Assembly: GCA_963705325.1 (NCBI GenBank)
Contig: OY970069.1
Span: forward strand, 2,728,001 to 2,792,000
Source: DATARH01 sp963705325
GTDB lineage: Bacteria > Pseudomonadota > Alphaproteobacteria > ATCC43930 > CGMCC-115725
Direction of reading: 5' to 3'
DNA length: 64,000 nucleotides
Of this stretch, positions 11,356 through 20,305 are shown piece by piece (position 1 is the stretch's first letter; the number at the start of each line of letters is the position of its first letter). Both the position numbers and the translations under genes were made by a program. The notes beneath the pieces are model-generated. The model was given only the letters and a program-made list of their open reading frames with translations. It was not told where the DNA came from and did not search any database.

Positions 11356-12650
11356 TTGGCGGCTTCGGCTCCCCGGCGGCGCAACTTGTCCCAATATTCG
11401 AGGCGCTTTTTCACCTCGCGTTCGAAGCCGCGCTCGGTCGGCTGGTAGAACTCGCGCCGGGCGATCCCGTCGGGGAAATAGTTTTGGCCCGAGAAGGCTT
11501 CCTCGGCGCCGTGGTCGTAGACATATCCCGAGCCGTAGCCGAGCTCGCGCATCAGCCGGGTCGGGGCGTTGAGGATGTGCTTGGGCGGCATCAGCGAGCC
11601 GGTTTCGCGCGCCATGGCTTGCGCTTGGCCGAACGCGGCGTACGCCGCGTTCGATTTGGGCGCGGTCGCGAGGTAGATCACCAGCTGCGCGACCGCCAGC
11701 TCGCCCTCGGGTGAGCCGAGCCGGTCGTACGCGTCCCACGCCGCCAGCGCCTGTTGCAACGCCTGCGGGTCGGCAAGCCCGATATCCTCGACCGCGGCGC
11801 GGGTCAGCCGGCGCAGAATGTAGATCGGGTCCTCGCCGCCAGCCAGCATCCGCGCCAACCAATAAAGCGCCGCGTCGGTGTCGGAGCCGCGCAGCGATTT
11901 GTGCAGCGCCGAGATCAGGTTGTAGTGACCCTCCTGGCTCTTGTCATAGAGCGGCGCGCGGCGCTGGACGATCTCCGTCAGCTCGGTGGGGCCGAGCGGC
12001 TTGCCGGCGGGCAGTCGCTCGATCTCCTCGACCAGGTTGAGCAGGAACCGTCCGTCGCCGTCGGCCATCGCCCGCAGCGCGGCGCGGCCGTCGGGCGACA
12101 GCGGCAAGGTCTTGCCGAGATTGGTCTCGGCGCGCTGGATCAGCGTCTCCAGCTCCTCGTCGCCGAGGCGACGCAGCACGAAGACCTGGGCGCGCGACAA
12201 CAGCGCCCCGTTCAGCTCGAAGGATGGGTTCTCGGTCGTTGCGCCGACGAGGATCACCGTGCCGTCCTCGACATAGGGCAGGAAAGCGTCCTGTTGGGCA
12301 CGGTTGAAACGGTGGATTTCGTCGACGAAGAGCAGCGTGCCTTGACCCATCTCGCGGCGCTTCCTGGCCGCGTCGAACACTTTTCTCAAATCGGCGACAC
12401 CGGAGAACACCGCCGAGAGCGGCTCGAAGGCAAGGCCGGTTCCCTCCGCCAACAGTCGCGCGATCGTCGTCTTGCCGCAGCCCGGCGGCCCCCACAGGAT
12501 CATCGATGCCAGCCGCCGGCTCGCCACCATCCGGCCGATCGGGCCTTCGGGGCCGAGCAAATGATCCTGGCCGACGATGTCGCCGAGCTTCTTGGGCCGC
12601 AGCCGGTCGGCCAGCGGATGCGGGGCCTGGTTCGCGAAGAGGGTGGTCAT
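11352..12650 (-). CDS. rarA: replication-associated recombination protein A (RarA/MgsA AAA ATPase)
   Basis: AAA+ ATPase of 432 residues acting at stalled replication forks. Walker A is GPPGCGKTTIARLL (about residues 55-68), Walker B is LLFVDEIHRFN, sensor 1 is GATTENPSFE, and the C-terminal tetramerisation region includes LARMLAGGEDPIYILRRL, YAAFGQAQ and LMRELGYG. The N-terminus has the SSB/clamp-interacting style leader LADRLRPKKLGDIVGQDHLLG. Length and order agree with the family. It lies between lipB and the pseudouridine synthase on the same strand. Confidence 0.93.
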   Translation of the reverse strand: MTTLFANQAPHPLADRLRPKKLGDIVGQDHLLGPEGPIGRMVASRRLASMILWGPPGCGKTTIARLLAEGTGLAFEPLSAVFSGVADLRKVFDAARKRREMGQGTLLFVDEIHRFNRAQQDAFLPYVEDGTVILVGATTENPSFELNGALLSRAQVFVLRRLGDEELETLIQRAETNLGKTLPLSPDGRAALRAMADGDGRFLLNLVEEIERLPAGKPLGPTELTEIVQRRAPLYDKSQEGHYNLISALHKSLRGSDTDAALYWLARMLAGGEDPIYILRRLTRAAVEDIGLADPQALQQALAAWDAYDRLGSPEGELAVAQLVIYLATAPKSNAAYAAFGQAQAMARETGSLMPPKHILNAPTRLMRELGYGSGYVYDHGAEEAFSGQNYFPDGIARREFYQPTERGFEREVKKRLEYWDKLRRRGAEAAK

Positions 12651-12675
12651 TGCCGCAGAGATATTAGCGCTGAGG

Positions 12676-13359
12676 TTACGAAATGCACGCCGGCGCGCTC
12701 GCGAAAACGTCGTCGAATGTGTCTTTCAGCGCCATGTCGACATCGTCGATCGTCGCCGTGATCCCCAGCGCCGCCAATGACGTAACCCCGTACCCGGAAA
12801 TACCGCAGGGCACGATGCCGGCGTAGTTCGCCAAATCCGGGTCCACGTTGAGCGCCAGTCCGTGATAGGTCACCCAGCGCCGCACCCTGACGCCGATCGC
12901 GCCGATCTTGTCCTCGCGGCCATCAGTCCCTTTGCCGCGCGCCACCCACACGCCGATCCGCCCGTCGCGACGCTCGCCCGTCACCCCGAACCGCGCCAGC
13001 ACCCGGATCATCCATTCTTCAAGTCGCCAGACGTGACAGCCCACGTCGCGCCCGTGCCGCGTCAGATCGAGCATCACATAGGCCACGCGCTGACCCGGCC
13101 CGTGATAGGTGTGCTGCCCGCCGCGGCCGGTCTTGAACACCGGCAGCCGTCCTGGATCGAGTAGGTCCGCCTCGACCGCGCTGGTGCCGGCGGTAAAAAG
13201 CGGCGGGTGCTCCAGCAGCCACACCAGTTCCGGTGCGGCGCCGGCACGGATCGCCGCGACCCGGGCCTCCATCTCGGCCACGGCACTCTCATAGGGCACC
13301 AGCGTGTCCGAGACACGCCACTCGACGCCGCCCCCTTCCGTCGCCATATGCAATTCCAT
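12676..13359 (-). CDS. lipB: octanoyltransferase (lipoate-protein ligase B)
   Basis: Transfers octanoyl from acyl carrier protein to the lipoyl domains of 2-oxoacid dehydrogenases and GcvH. The 227-residue protein has LEHPPLFTAGTSA, the substrate-tunnel signature GRGGQHTYHGPGQRVAYVMLD, DKIGAIGVRVRRWVTYHG with the conserved Lys, and the catalytic Cys in IVPCGISGYGVTSL. Starts at 13359 and 13347 are both in frame; the latter has a GGA eight bases upstream. It heads the leftward block and is divergent from tRNA-Leu, with about 65 bases between. Confidence 0.92.
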   Translation of the reverse strand: MELHMATEGGGVEWRVSDTLVPYESAVAEMEARVAAIRAGAAPELVWLLEHPPLFTAGTSAVEADLLDPGRLPVFKTGRGGQHTYHGPGQRVAYVMLDLTRHGRDVGCHVWRLEEWMIRVLARFGVTGERRDGRIGVWVARGKGTDGREDKIGAIGVRVRRWVTYHGLALNVDPDLANYAGIVPCGISGYGVTSLAALGITATIDDVDMALKDTFDDVFASAPACIS

Positions 13360-13424
13360 CACGGTTGCGATGATATCGCGGATTTGCTACACGCGCCTCT
13401 CCCTGAGGGGCGTTCGCCTGACGT

Positions 13425-13511
13425 GCGGTCGTGGCGGAATTGGTAGACGCGCAGCGTTGAGGTCGCTGTGGGGGAAACCCTGTGGAAGTTCGAGTCTTCT
13501 CGACCGCACCA
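13425..13511 (+). tRNA. tRNA-Leu, anticodon GAG
   Basis: Acceptor arms GCGGTCG (13425-13431) and CGACCGC (13501-13507) pair perfectly. The D-loop contains TTGGTAGA. The anticodon stem CAGCG/CGCTG encloses the loop TTGAGGT, giving anticodon GAG (Leu, CUC/CUU). A long class II variable arm (about 16 bases) and the T-arm GGAAG-TTCGAGT-CTTCT follow. The CCA end (13509-13511) is encoded in the DNA. Confidence 0.96.
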
Positions 13512-13566
13512 GATCGAGTGATCCAGCGGAAACGCTCGGTGCCGCTCGCTTGCGGCGCCCTCTAGA

Positions 13567-15816
13567 TCACCACTTCAGGACGCTGACGATATTGGAGAAA
13601 TTGTCGGTCCAGGCGCTGACCTGCCGGGCCGGGGAGAGCTTGCCCCAGCGTGGCTCGCTATCGAGGAAGGCGAGGTCGCTCTGCCGCCGCGCCATCGCCA
13701 TCCATTCCGAGCCGACGGCTCCCTCCGCCTCTTCGGCCGGCGATGGCAGGAACAGCTGGTGGCGCGCCGCGAGGCGCAGATCGCTCGCCAGCGACGCCAG
13801 CATCGGCGTCAGCCGAAGGTTGCGATTGCTGATGTGCAACAGCATGACGCCGTTCGGCGCGAGCCGGTCGAGATAGAGCTCGATCGCTTCCCTGGTCAGC
13901 AGGTGCATCGGGATCGCATCCGAACTGAACGCGTCTAGGATCAGCACGTCGTAGTGGCGGCTCGGATCGGCCTTCAGCGACAGGCGCCCGTCGCCGAGCA
14001 CGATCTTGGTGTCCGCCCCGCATTGTTCGAGATAGTGGAAATAGCGTGTGTCGTGCGCGATGCGCACGACGACCGGGTCGATCTCGTAAAACGTCCAGGC
14101 TTCGCCCTGGCTAGCGTAGCAATTGAGGGCTCCAGTCCCGAGCCCGATGACCGCGACGCGCTGCGGCGCTTGGCGGGCGGCGCGCAGCCCCACGAAGAAC
14201 TGGCCCGCCGGCCCGCCCGAATAGTAATAGCGGACCTGGCTGCGCCATCGCGCCGGGTCGGTGAACTCGGCGCCGTGCTGGGTCGTGCCATGCGCGAGGT
14301 CGAGCATCGGCAGCGCGGCGTCGACCTTGACCCGGTGTACCCCAAAGAAGCTGCGGTCCTGCTCGAGCACGCCCTCGTTGCTGCGATCGAGCGTGGTCGG
14401 GATCAGCACCGCCGCGACCGCGAGCGAAAATTGCAGCGGCCGGCTCGCCAGCGAGAATACGCCGACGGCGATCAGCAGCAGCGCCGCGATCATGGCGAGC
14501 GGCCCGAGAGCGCTCAGATTTCCCCATCCTTCGATGATCCCGATGACCGCCGTCAGCATGGCGAGCGGCAGAACAAGATCGATTTTGTCGAACTTGACGG
14601 CGGGGCGAGCGGCGGCCGTGAGCGCGCAGGCGAGGATCAGCGCCAGCGGATACTCGTAAGTCGACGAGAACACGATCGGCGCGATCAGCGCGTTGAACAC
14701 GCCGCCGAATGCCCCGCCCAGCGACAAGCAGAAGTAGAATTCGGTGAGCCGCGCCGCCGCCGGCCGTCGTGCGGCAAGCGTGCCGTGGCAGACCAAGGCG
14801 ATGAAGAAGAACGCCACGTAATGCGCTGGAATTACCGCGCTCAGCGGCGGTGCCGGCATCATGAACAAAAGGACGACGACGGCGAGGCTCACCGCCTGTC
14901 CGGTCAGCGACCAGCGCATGGTGATCATCGGCCGGCGCGCGAACGTCACCACAAACGACAGGAGATAAAGCGCCAGCGGGATCACCCACAGCAGCGGCGC
15001 GGAGGCGACGTCGGTGGTGATATAGGACGTCACCCCGAGCAGCAGGCTCGACGGGACAAAGGCGAGCGCGATCCACACTGCCCGGCTGCGCCAATTCGGT
15101 ACGGACATGGCGCTCTCGCCCCTCGGTGCCGAGACGGCGTCTGCGTTCGGGGAGCCCAGCCGCGCGGCCAGCGCGCAGCCGCCGATCATTGCGGCAAGCA
15201 CCGCGAAAACCAGGGCCCATATCCGGCTCTGCATCGATAGCGTGCTCAGCGGCTCGAGCGCCAACGGGAAGGCGAGCAGCGCAACGAGGCTGCCGAGATT
15301 GCTGGCGCCGTAGAGGAAATAGGGGTCGCCCGCAGCTGCGTGGCCGGTACGGGTAAACCAGCTCTGCAACAGCGGCGCCGAGGCCGACAGCGCGAAGAAC
15401 GGCAGGCCGACGACGACGAGCAACCGTCCGGTCAGCCAAAGCGCGACGCTCGACGTGGCGGCGTCCGTCGGCGGCGTCTGGTCGCCGACCGCGAAGGGCA
15501 GGGCGGTAGCGGCCGCGACCAACAGCGCGCCGTGAATCCACGCCTGCCGGCTCGCCGGCACCGAGCGGGTCAGCAGATGGGCGTAGCCGTAGCCGGCGAG
15601 CAGCACCAGCTGGAAAAACATCATCGCCGTGTTCCACACGGCGGGCGCGCCGCCGAGCAACGGCAGCATCATCTTGGCGATCAGCGGCTGCACCCAGAAC
15701 AGCAGCAACGCGCTGGTGAACATGGTTGCGGTGTAAATCGGCACCAGCGGTAGGCCGACGGACCGTCCGAGGACAGCCGAGAGCGATTGGGCGGGTGGTT
15801 GCGGCATGTCGGCCAT
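13567..15816 (-). CDS. membrane protein fused to a spermidine-synthase-like methyltransferase-fold domain
   Basis: Protein of 749 residues. The first about 450 residues hold roughly a dozen hydrophobic segments (for example TATMFTSALLLFWVQPLIAK and FFIALVCHGTLAARRP). The C-terminal part (about 480-740) is a Rossmann spermidine-synthase-like domain with VAVIGLGTGALNCYA, TFYEIDPVVVRIA, IVLGDGRLSL and DVLILDAFSSDAIPMHLLT. This fused arrangement is common in proteobacteria and is usually annotated fused MFS/spermidine synthase, but no polyamine activity is established for it. There is no decarboxylase or speD-like gene nearby. The gene runs toward tRNA-Leu and stands alone. Confidence 0.85.
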   Translation of the reverse strand: MADMPQPPAQSLSAVLGRSVGLPLVPIYTATMFTSALLLFWVQPLIAKMMLPLLGGAPAVWNTAMMFFQLVLLAGYGYAHLLTRSVPASRQAWIHGALLVAAATALPFAVGDQTPPTDAATSSVALWLTGRLLVVVGLPFFALSASAPLLQSWFTRTGHAAAGDPYFLYGASNLGSLVALLAFPLALEPLSTLSMQSRIWALVFAVLAAMIGGCALAARLGSPNADAVSAPRGESAMSVPNWRSRAVWIALAFVPSSLLLGVTSYITTDVASAPLLWVIPLALYLLSFVVTFARRPMITMRWSLTGQAVSLAVVVLLFMMPAPPLSAVIPAHYVAFFFIALVCHGTLAARRPAAARLTEFYFCLSLGGAFGGVFNALIAPIVFSSTYEYPLALILACALTAAARPAVKFDKIDLVLPLAMLTAVIGIIEGWGNLSALGPLAMIAALLLIAVGVFSLASRPLQFSLAVAAVLIPTTLDRSNEGVLEQDRSFFGVHRVKVDAALPMLDLAHGTTQHGAEFTDPARWRSQVRYYYSGGPAGQFFVGLRAARQAPQRVAVIGLGTGALNCYASQGEAWTFYEIDPVVVRIAHDTRYFHYLEQCGADTKIVLGDGRLSLKADPSRHYDVLILDAFSSDAIPMHLLTREAIELYLDRLAPNGVMLLHISNRNLRLTPMLASLASDLRLAARHQLFLPSPAEEAEGAVGSEWMAMARRQSDLAFLDSEPRWGKLSPARQVSAWTDNFSNIVSVLKW

Positions 15817-15914
15817 GAAGGTCTCACCGGACGGACGGCTCGGCCGGACCTTAGGCAGGCGCGGTTAAGATCAGTTGAAGGCCGGAGCGACGGGGAGGGT
15901 GGACCGCGCCGGCA

Positions 15915-17063
15915 CTAGCCGGCCACGCGATAACGCCACTGGTGGCCAAGCCGGATCAGCGGGCTTTCCAGATGCACCCACGACAAGTGGGCGATGCCGA
16001 TCGATACACCCATCGCGACGACCGTGACGCAGGTTTGCGTGAACTTGCCGATGTCGGGCCGGTTGCCGAAAATCAGCGCGAACATGAGACCGGCGACAGG
16101 CTGGTGGAATAAATAGAGCCCGTAGGAGATGCGCCCGAAAAACTGCAGCGTCTGCGAGCGGAAACGCTTGCCTTCCGGGGATCCGTTGATCACCAGCATC
16201 AGGAAGCCGGTGAGGCCGATGCCGAGGACAAGGTTGCCGAAGACATCGACGGTGCGCCAACCAAGGGTCGTGTCGTCAATCGCCAGGGCGAGCAGGAGAA
16301 TGAACCCGCCAAGAGCGATGCTTTTGAGGACGAAGAAGTTGTTCCGGGTGAGTCGGGCCAGCGCACCGGGATGCCGCTGCGCGCAGGCCCCGAGGACGCC
16401 GAGAAAGAGCAGGTCCCACTCCGCCGGCAACAGCATGTGCATCGCCAGGTTGTTGGCCGATGTCGCGACCAAAGCGAGGCGGAACAGCGTGGCGCTGACG
16501 ATGAGCGCCAGCAGGACTTGCACCAAGCGCCGCGACGGCGTCACGAACAGGAGCAGGGGCAGCAGCAGGTAGAACTGCTCCTCGACGCAGAGCGTCCAAG
16601 TCGGCATCAGCCACCGGCTGGTCTCCACGCTAGTGAACGACATCGCGAAATTCTGGATGTATCCGAAGAAAAATTCAGGCGGATACACCGCTGTGGAAAA
16701 GCGCGGAAACCACGGCAGCGCGAGCAGCACGAGCACCACTGTCAGGTAATAGATCGGCACGATGCGGAAGGCCCGCCGCGCATAGAACGTGGCGAAGGAC
16801 GAGCGGCTTCGTAGGTTGTCGAGAAGGATGCCGCCGATCAGGTATCCCGACAGGCAGAAGAACAGATCGACCCCGATCCATTCGAGACAAAGGAAGCGCA
16901 AGCCGTGCTCAACCTCGCCGAAATAATGACCGATGACCACCAGCAGGCAGGCGCAGCCACGCACGCCATCGAGCTCAACGATCCGCCTCTCCGGCGGTGG
17001 GGGCCCCGGGATTGTCGTATCGAGCTTTTCCGCTAGTACGCCGGCCATCGGCGCAATCTGCAT
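15915..17063 (-). CDS. acyltransferase 3 family membrane protein (OafA/YrhL-like)
   Basis: Integral membrane acyltransferase of 382 residues, of the type that O-acetylates cell-surface sugars. The family motif R-x10-H is visible: ELDGVRGCACLLVVIGHYFG near residues 30-48 carries the conserved Arg and His. FFCLSGYLIGGILL and FYARRAFRIVPIYYL follow, then about ten transmembrane helices ending in FGRISYGLYLFHQP. The acceptor is unknown and no glycan gene is adjacent. It could decorate a polysaccharide made with the distant manC or rmlB genes, but nothing in the sequence links them. Confidence 0.86.
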   Translation of the reverse strand: MQIAPMAGVLAEKLDTTIPGPPPPERRIVELDGVRGCACLLVVIGHYFGEVEHGLRFLCLEWIGVDLFFCLSGYLIGGILLDNLRSRSSFATFYARRAFRIVPIYYLTVVLVLLALPWFPRFSTAVYPPEFFFGYIQNFAMSFTSVETSRWLMPTWTLCVEEQFYLLLPLLLFVTPSRRLVQVLLALIVSATLFRLALVATSANNLAMHMLLPAEWDLLFLGVLGACAQRHPGALARLTRNNFFVLKSIALGGFILLLALAIDDTTLGWRTVDVFGNLVLGIGLTGFLMLVINGSPEGKRFRSQTLQFFGRISYGLYLFHQPVAGLMFALIFGNRPDIGKFTQTCVTVVAMGVSIGIAHLSWVHLESPLIRLGHQWRYRVAG

Positions 17064-17170
17064 CCGCTGCCGCTAAGGGCGACTTAACGGGTATGGTAAA
17101 GGCCGGTTAACCATCTCAAGCAGCGAGGCTGGCACTCGCCGGAATCGGCTTTCCGTGCCATAGATGGGCT

Positions 17171-18344
17171 ATGCAGAACACACGGTTCGCGACGCTCGAT
17201 CACGACCTCGGCCCTGAGATCGACATGCTGCGTACCACCGTGCGCGACTTCGCCGACGACAAGATCGCGCCGATCGCCGCCGAGATCGACCGCGACGATC
17301 GCTTTCCGATCGAACTGTGGCCGCAGATGGGGGCGCTCGGCCTGCACGGCATCACCGTCGAGGAGGAGATGGGCGGCAGCGGCATGGGCTACCTGGCGCA
17401 CTGCGTCGCGATGGAGGAGGTGAGCCGCGGTTCGGCTTCGGTCGGCCTCAGCTACGGCGCGCACTCGAACCTCTGCGTCAACCAGATTCGCCGCAACGGC
17501 AACGAGGCGCAGCGCCGCAAATATCTGCCCAAGTTAATGTCAGGCGAGCATGTCGGAGCGTTGGCGATGTCGGAACCCGGCGCCGGCTCGGATGTCGTGT
17601 CGATGCGGTTGCGCGCCGAAAAGAAGGGCGACCGCTACATCCTCAACGGCACCAAGTTCTGGATCACCAACGGGCATTACGCCGACACGCTGGTGGTCTA
17701 TGCCAAGACCAAGCCGGATGCCGGCGCGCGCGGCATCACCGCCTTCCTGATCGAGAAGGGGATGCAGGGGTTCACCCCGGCGCAAAAGCTCGACAAGCTC
17801 GGCATGCGCGGCTCGCCGACCTCGGAGCTGGTGTTCGAGGATTGCGAGGTGCCGGAAGAAAACGTGCTCGGCCAGGTCGACGAGGGCGTGCGCGTGCTGA
17901 TGAGCGGGCTCGATTACGAGCGCGTCGTGCTCGCCGCCGGTCCGCTCGGTATCATGCAGGCGGCGCTCGACGCGGTGATCCCCTACATCCACGACCGCCA
18001 GCAGTTCGGCCAGCCCATCGGCGAGTTCCAGCTGATCCAGGGCAAGGTCGCGGACATGTACACCGCCGCCAATGCCTGCCGCGCCTATGTCTACGCCGTT
18101 GCGCGCGCCTGCGACCGCGGCGAGACCACCCGCAAGGACGCCGCCGGCGCGATCCTCTACGCCGCCGAAAGCGCCACCAAGATCGCGCTCGACGCGGTGC
18201 AGATTCTCGGGCGGCAACGGCTATATCAACGACTATCCCACCGGCCGCCTGCTGCGCGACGCCAAGCTCTACGAGATCGGCGCCGGCACCTCGGAAATCC
18301 GCCGCATGCTGATCGGCCGCGAACTGTTCAACGAGAGTGCATGA
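17171..18344 (+). pseudogene. ivd: isovaleryl-CoA dehydrogenase, single-base frameshift near the C-terminus
   Basis: FAD acyl-CoA dehydrogenase of leucine catabolism. Residues 1 to about 346 read cleanly and include GSGMGYLAHCVAMEEVSRGS, AMSEPGAGSDVVSMRL and the isovaleryl-specific catalytic Glu context SGLDYERVVLAAGPLG. At 18207-18213 an extra G (CTCGGGCGG where CTCGGCGG is expected) shifts the frame. The true ending GGNGYINDYPTGRLL...YEIGAGTSEIRRMLIGRE continues in another frame to the stop at 18344; without correction the frame runs to 18349 as nonsense. The perfect continuation suggests a sequencing error or a very recent mutation. If corrected the protein would be about 390 residues. Confidence 0.88.
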
Positions 18345-18676
18345 TCTAGTGCGTGATGAGCAGGAAGACCGCCCGAAACAGCGGCTCAATTCGGATCAAC
18401 GTCGTGCACGGACGGCTGCGGACATTTAGCTTTTGCAAAACAGTATGCGCCCCCAGCCCAGAAGGGGTCGAACCCAATGACCGCCGATACCGGCGCGATG
18501 TCGAACGCAAAGTGAAGCGAATGCGGCCAGCAGAGCTGGACGCTTGGCCTAGAGGGTGAGTAACCGGAAGCTATGTCAGACTCCCTGGCCGGCGCCCGCT
18601 TCAGGGCCAAAGTCGCGAGTTATCAACGGGTTGATCCTGTTCTTTTTAGAGAAAGCCGCACCGCGGAGACTATCGG
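18345..18676. other. 332-base gap without a convincing gene
   Basis: Lies between the two acyl-CoA dehydrogenase genes. Short open frames on both strands (for example minus strand 18386-18610) have no recognisable domain, ribosome site or typical codon use. The text resembles the worn, repeated non-coding segments found in rhizobial-type genomes, but I cannot confirm that from this window. The last 40 bases should contain the start region of the next gene. Confidence 0.4.
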
Positions 18677-19813
18677 ATGAGGCTGACCGAGGAGCAAATC
18701 CTTCTCCGCGATACCGCGCGCGACATCGCGCAAAACCTGCTCGCGCCTGGCGCGGCGGAGCGCGACCGCGAGGCGCGGTTTCCGCAAGCGGAATTGGCCG
18801 AGCTCGGCAAGCTCGGTTTCATGGGGGCGCTGGTGCCGCCGGAATGGGGCGGCGCGGGCGCCGATCATGTCGGCTATGCTTTGGCGCTGGAGGAGATCGC
18901 TGCTGCTGACGGCAGTGTCTCGACCATCCTTTCGGTCCATAATTCAGTCGGTTGCGTCCCGATTCTAAAATTCGGGTCCGAGGAACAGAAGCGGCGCTTC
19001 CTCAAGCCGATGGCAGCGGGCGAGATGCTGTCCTGCTTCTGCCTGACCGAACCGGGCGCCGGCTCCGACGCGGCGGCGATCAAGACTAGCGCCAAGCGCC
19101 GTGGCAATCGCTGGGTGCTCAACGGCACGAAGCAGTTCATCACCTCGGGCTCGACCGCCCAGGTGGCGATCGTCTTCGCCGTCACCGATCCCGCTGCCGG
19201 GCGCAAGGGGATCAGCGCCTTTATCGTGCCGACCGACACCGTTGGTTACAAGGTCGCGCGGCTCGAACACAAGTTGGGCCAGCGCGCCTCGGATACTGCG
19301 CAGCTCGTCTTCGAAGACATGGAGCTGACCCCCGATCTGATGCTGGGTCAGGAAGGCGAGGGGTATCGCATCGCTCTCTCGAACCTTGAAGGCGGACGCA
19401 TTGGCATCGCCGCGCAGGCGCTCGGCATGGCGCGCGCGGCGCACGACGCGGCGCTCGCCTACGCACAGGAACGCGAGGCCTTCGGGCAGAAGATCATCGG
19501 TCACCAGGCGGTGGCCTTCCGCCTCGCCGACATGGCGACCCAGCTTGCCGCGGCGCGGGGTCTCATCCTCGACGCCGCGCAGCGCCGCGACGACGGCGAG
19601 CCGTGCCTGCAGCAGGCGGCCATGGCCAAGCTCTTCGCCTCGGAAATGGCCGAGCGTGTCTGCTCCGACGCAATTCAGATCCACGGCGGCTACGGCTATC
19701 TCGCCGATTTCCCGGTCGAACGCATCTACCGGGATGTCCGGGTTTGCCAGATCTACGAAGGCACCAGCGACATTCAGCGGCTGGTGATCGCCCGCGAGCT
19801 ACAAAAGGTCTGA
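18677..19813 (+). CDS. acyl-CoA dehydrogenase, short-chain type
   Basis: FAD-dependent acyl-CoA dehydrogenase of 378 residues. It has the N-terminal helical domain (RLTEEQILLRDTARDIA), CFCLTEPGAGSDAAAIKT and WVLNGTKQFITSGS in the beta domain, and GGRIGIAAQALGMARAA. Near the C-terminus IHGGYGYLADFPVERIYRD precedes the catalytic Glu in QIYEGTSDIQRLVIARE. This is the short/branched-chain (butyryl- or 2-methylbutyryl-CoA) pattern. Substrate is uncertain. It follows the isovaleryl-CoA dehydrogenase gene by about 330 bases and precedes the encapsulin pair by 113 bases. Confidence 0.9.
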   Translation: MRLTEEQILLRDTARDIAQNLLAPGAAERDREARFPQAELAELGKLGFMGALVPPEWGGAGADHVGYALALEEIAAADGSVSTILSVHNSVGCVPILKFGSEEQKRRFLKPMAAGEMLSCFCLTEPGAGSDAAAIKTSAKRRGNRWVLNGTKQFITSGSTAQVAIVFAVTDPAAGRKGISAFIVPTDTVGYKVARLEHKLGQRASDTAQLVFEDMELTPDLMLGQEGEGYRIALSNLEGGRIGIAAQALGMARAAHDAALAYAQEREAFGQKIIGHQAVAFRLADMATQLAAARGLILDAAQRRDDGEPCLQQAAMAKLFASEMAERVCSDAIQIHGGYGYLADFPVERIYRDVRVCQIYEGTSDIQRLVIARELQKV

Positions 19814-19926
19814 GCTCCGCGGAACCTCGGCCCTCCCCGTCCGTAAATCTACCTGAGGGTGCAGATGTGGCCTCGCGCAAGGCGCCGCCGCCGCTGCCCC
19901 GTGCCTTACTCACGGAAGGACCGAAG

Positions 19927-20301
19927 ATGTCCAGCGAGACCCTCCACGAAGATCCCACTGAGCTCGGCCCTTTGGTCATCGATCAGCACCGCGCGATCGC
20001 CTCGCTGATGGAGGAGCTGGAAGCGGTCGATTGGTATAACCAACGCGCCGCGGCGACGACCGACGAAGAGCTGCGGGCGGTTCTCGTCCATAACCGCGAC
20101 GAAGAAAAAGAGCACGCCTGCATGGTGCTCGAATGGCTGCGGCGCCAGGACACCAAGCTCGATGAGAATTTGCGCAAGTACTTGTTCACTGAAGAGCCGC
20201 TATCGGCGCTGATCGCCGAGGAAAAGGCCGAGCCGCCGGCACCCGTGGCGCCTGGAGGCCATCTCGGCATCGGCGATCTGCGCGCGGCCAACGAAAGGTA
20301 G
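19927..20301 (+). CDS. encapsulated ferritin-like protein (EncFtn), encapsulin cargo
   Basis: Cargo ferroxidase of 124 residues that is packed inside the encapsulin shell encoded next door and oxidises ferrous iron. The core matches the Rhodospirillum rubrum EncFtn pattern: MEELEAVDWYNQRA and HNRDEEKEHACMVLEWLRR. By alignment from memory, Glu30, Glu60 and His63 correspond to the ferroxidase ligands Glu32, Glu62 and His65 of R. rubrum, with Glu29, Glu32 and Trp36 as entry-site equivalents. A Pro-rich linker (APVAPG) leads to the C-terminal targeting peptide HLGIGDLR, a close variant of LGIGSLR. The start ATG 19927 has GGAAGGA seven bases upstream; the open frame further upstream is not coding. 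The gene is four bases from the shell gene. Confidence 0.94.
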   Translation: MSSETLHEDPTELGPLVIDQHRAIASLMEELEAVDWYNQRAAATTDEELRAVLVHNRDEEKEHACMVLEWLRRQDTKLDENLRKYLFTEEPLSALIAEEKAEPPAPVAPGGHLGIGDLRAANER

Positions 20302-20305
20302 GGCG

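Noticed and set aside
13954..15240. 428-codon open frame on the plus strand opposite the spermidine-synthase fusion
   Set aside because: It is a GC-rich shadow of the real minus-strand gene: Arg/His/Gln-rich, no domain and no ribosome site.
18353..18610. Short open frames on both strands in the gap between acyl-CoA dehydrogenase genes
   Set aside because: No ribosome site, no homology that I recognise and no codon bias; treated as non-coding.
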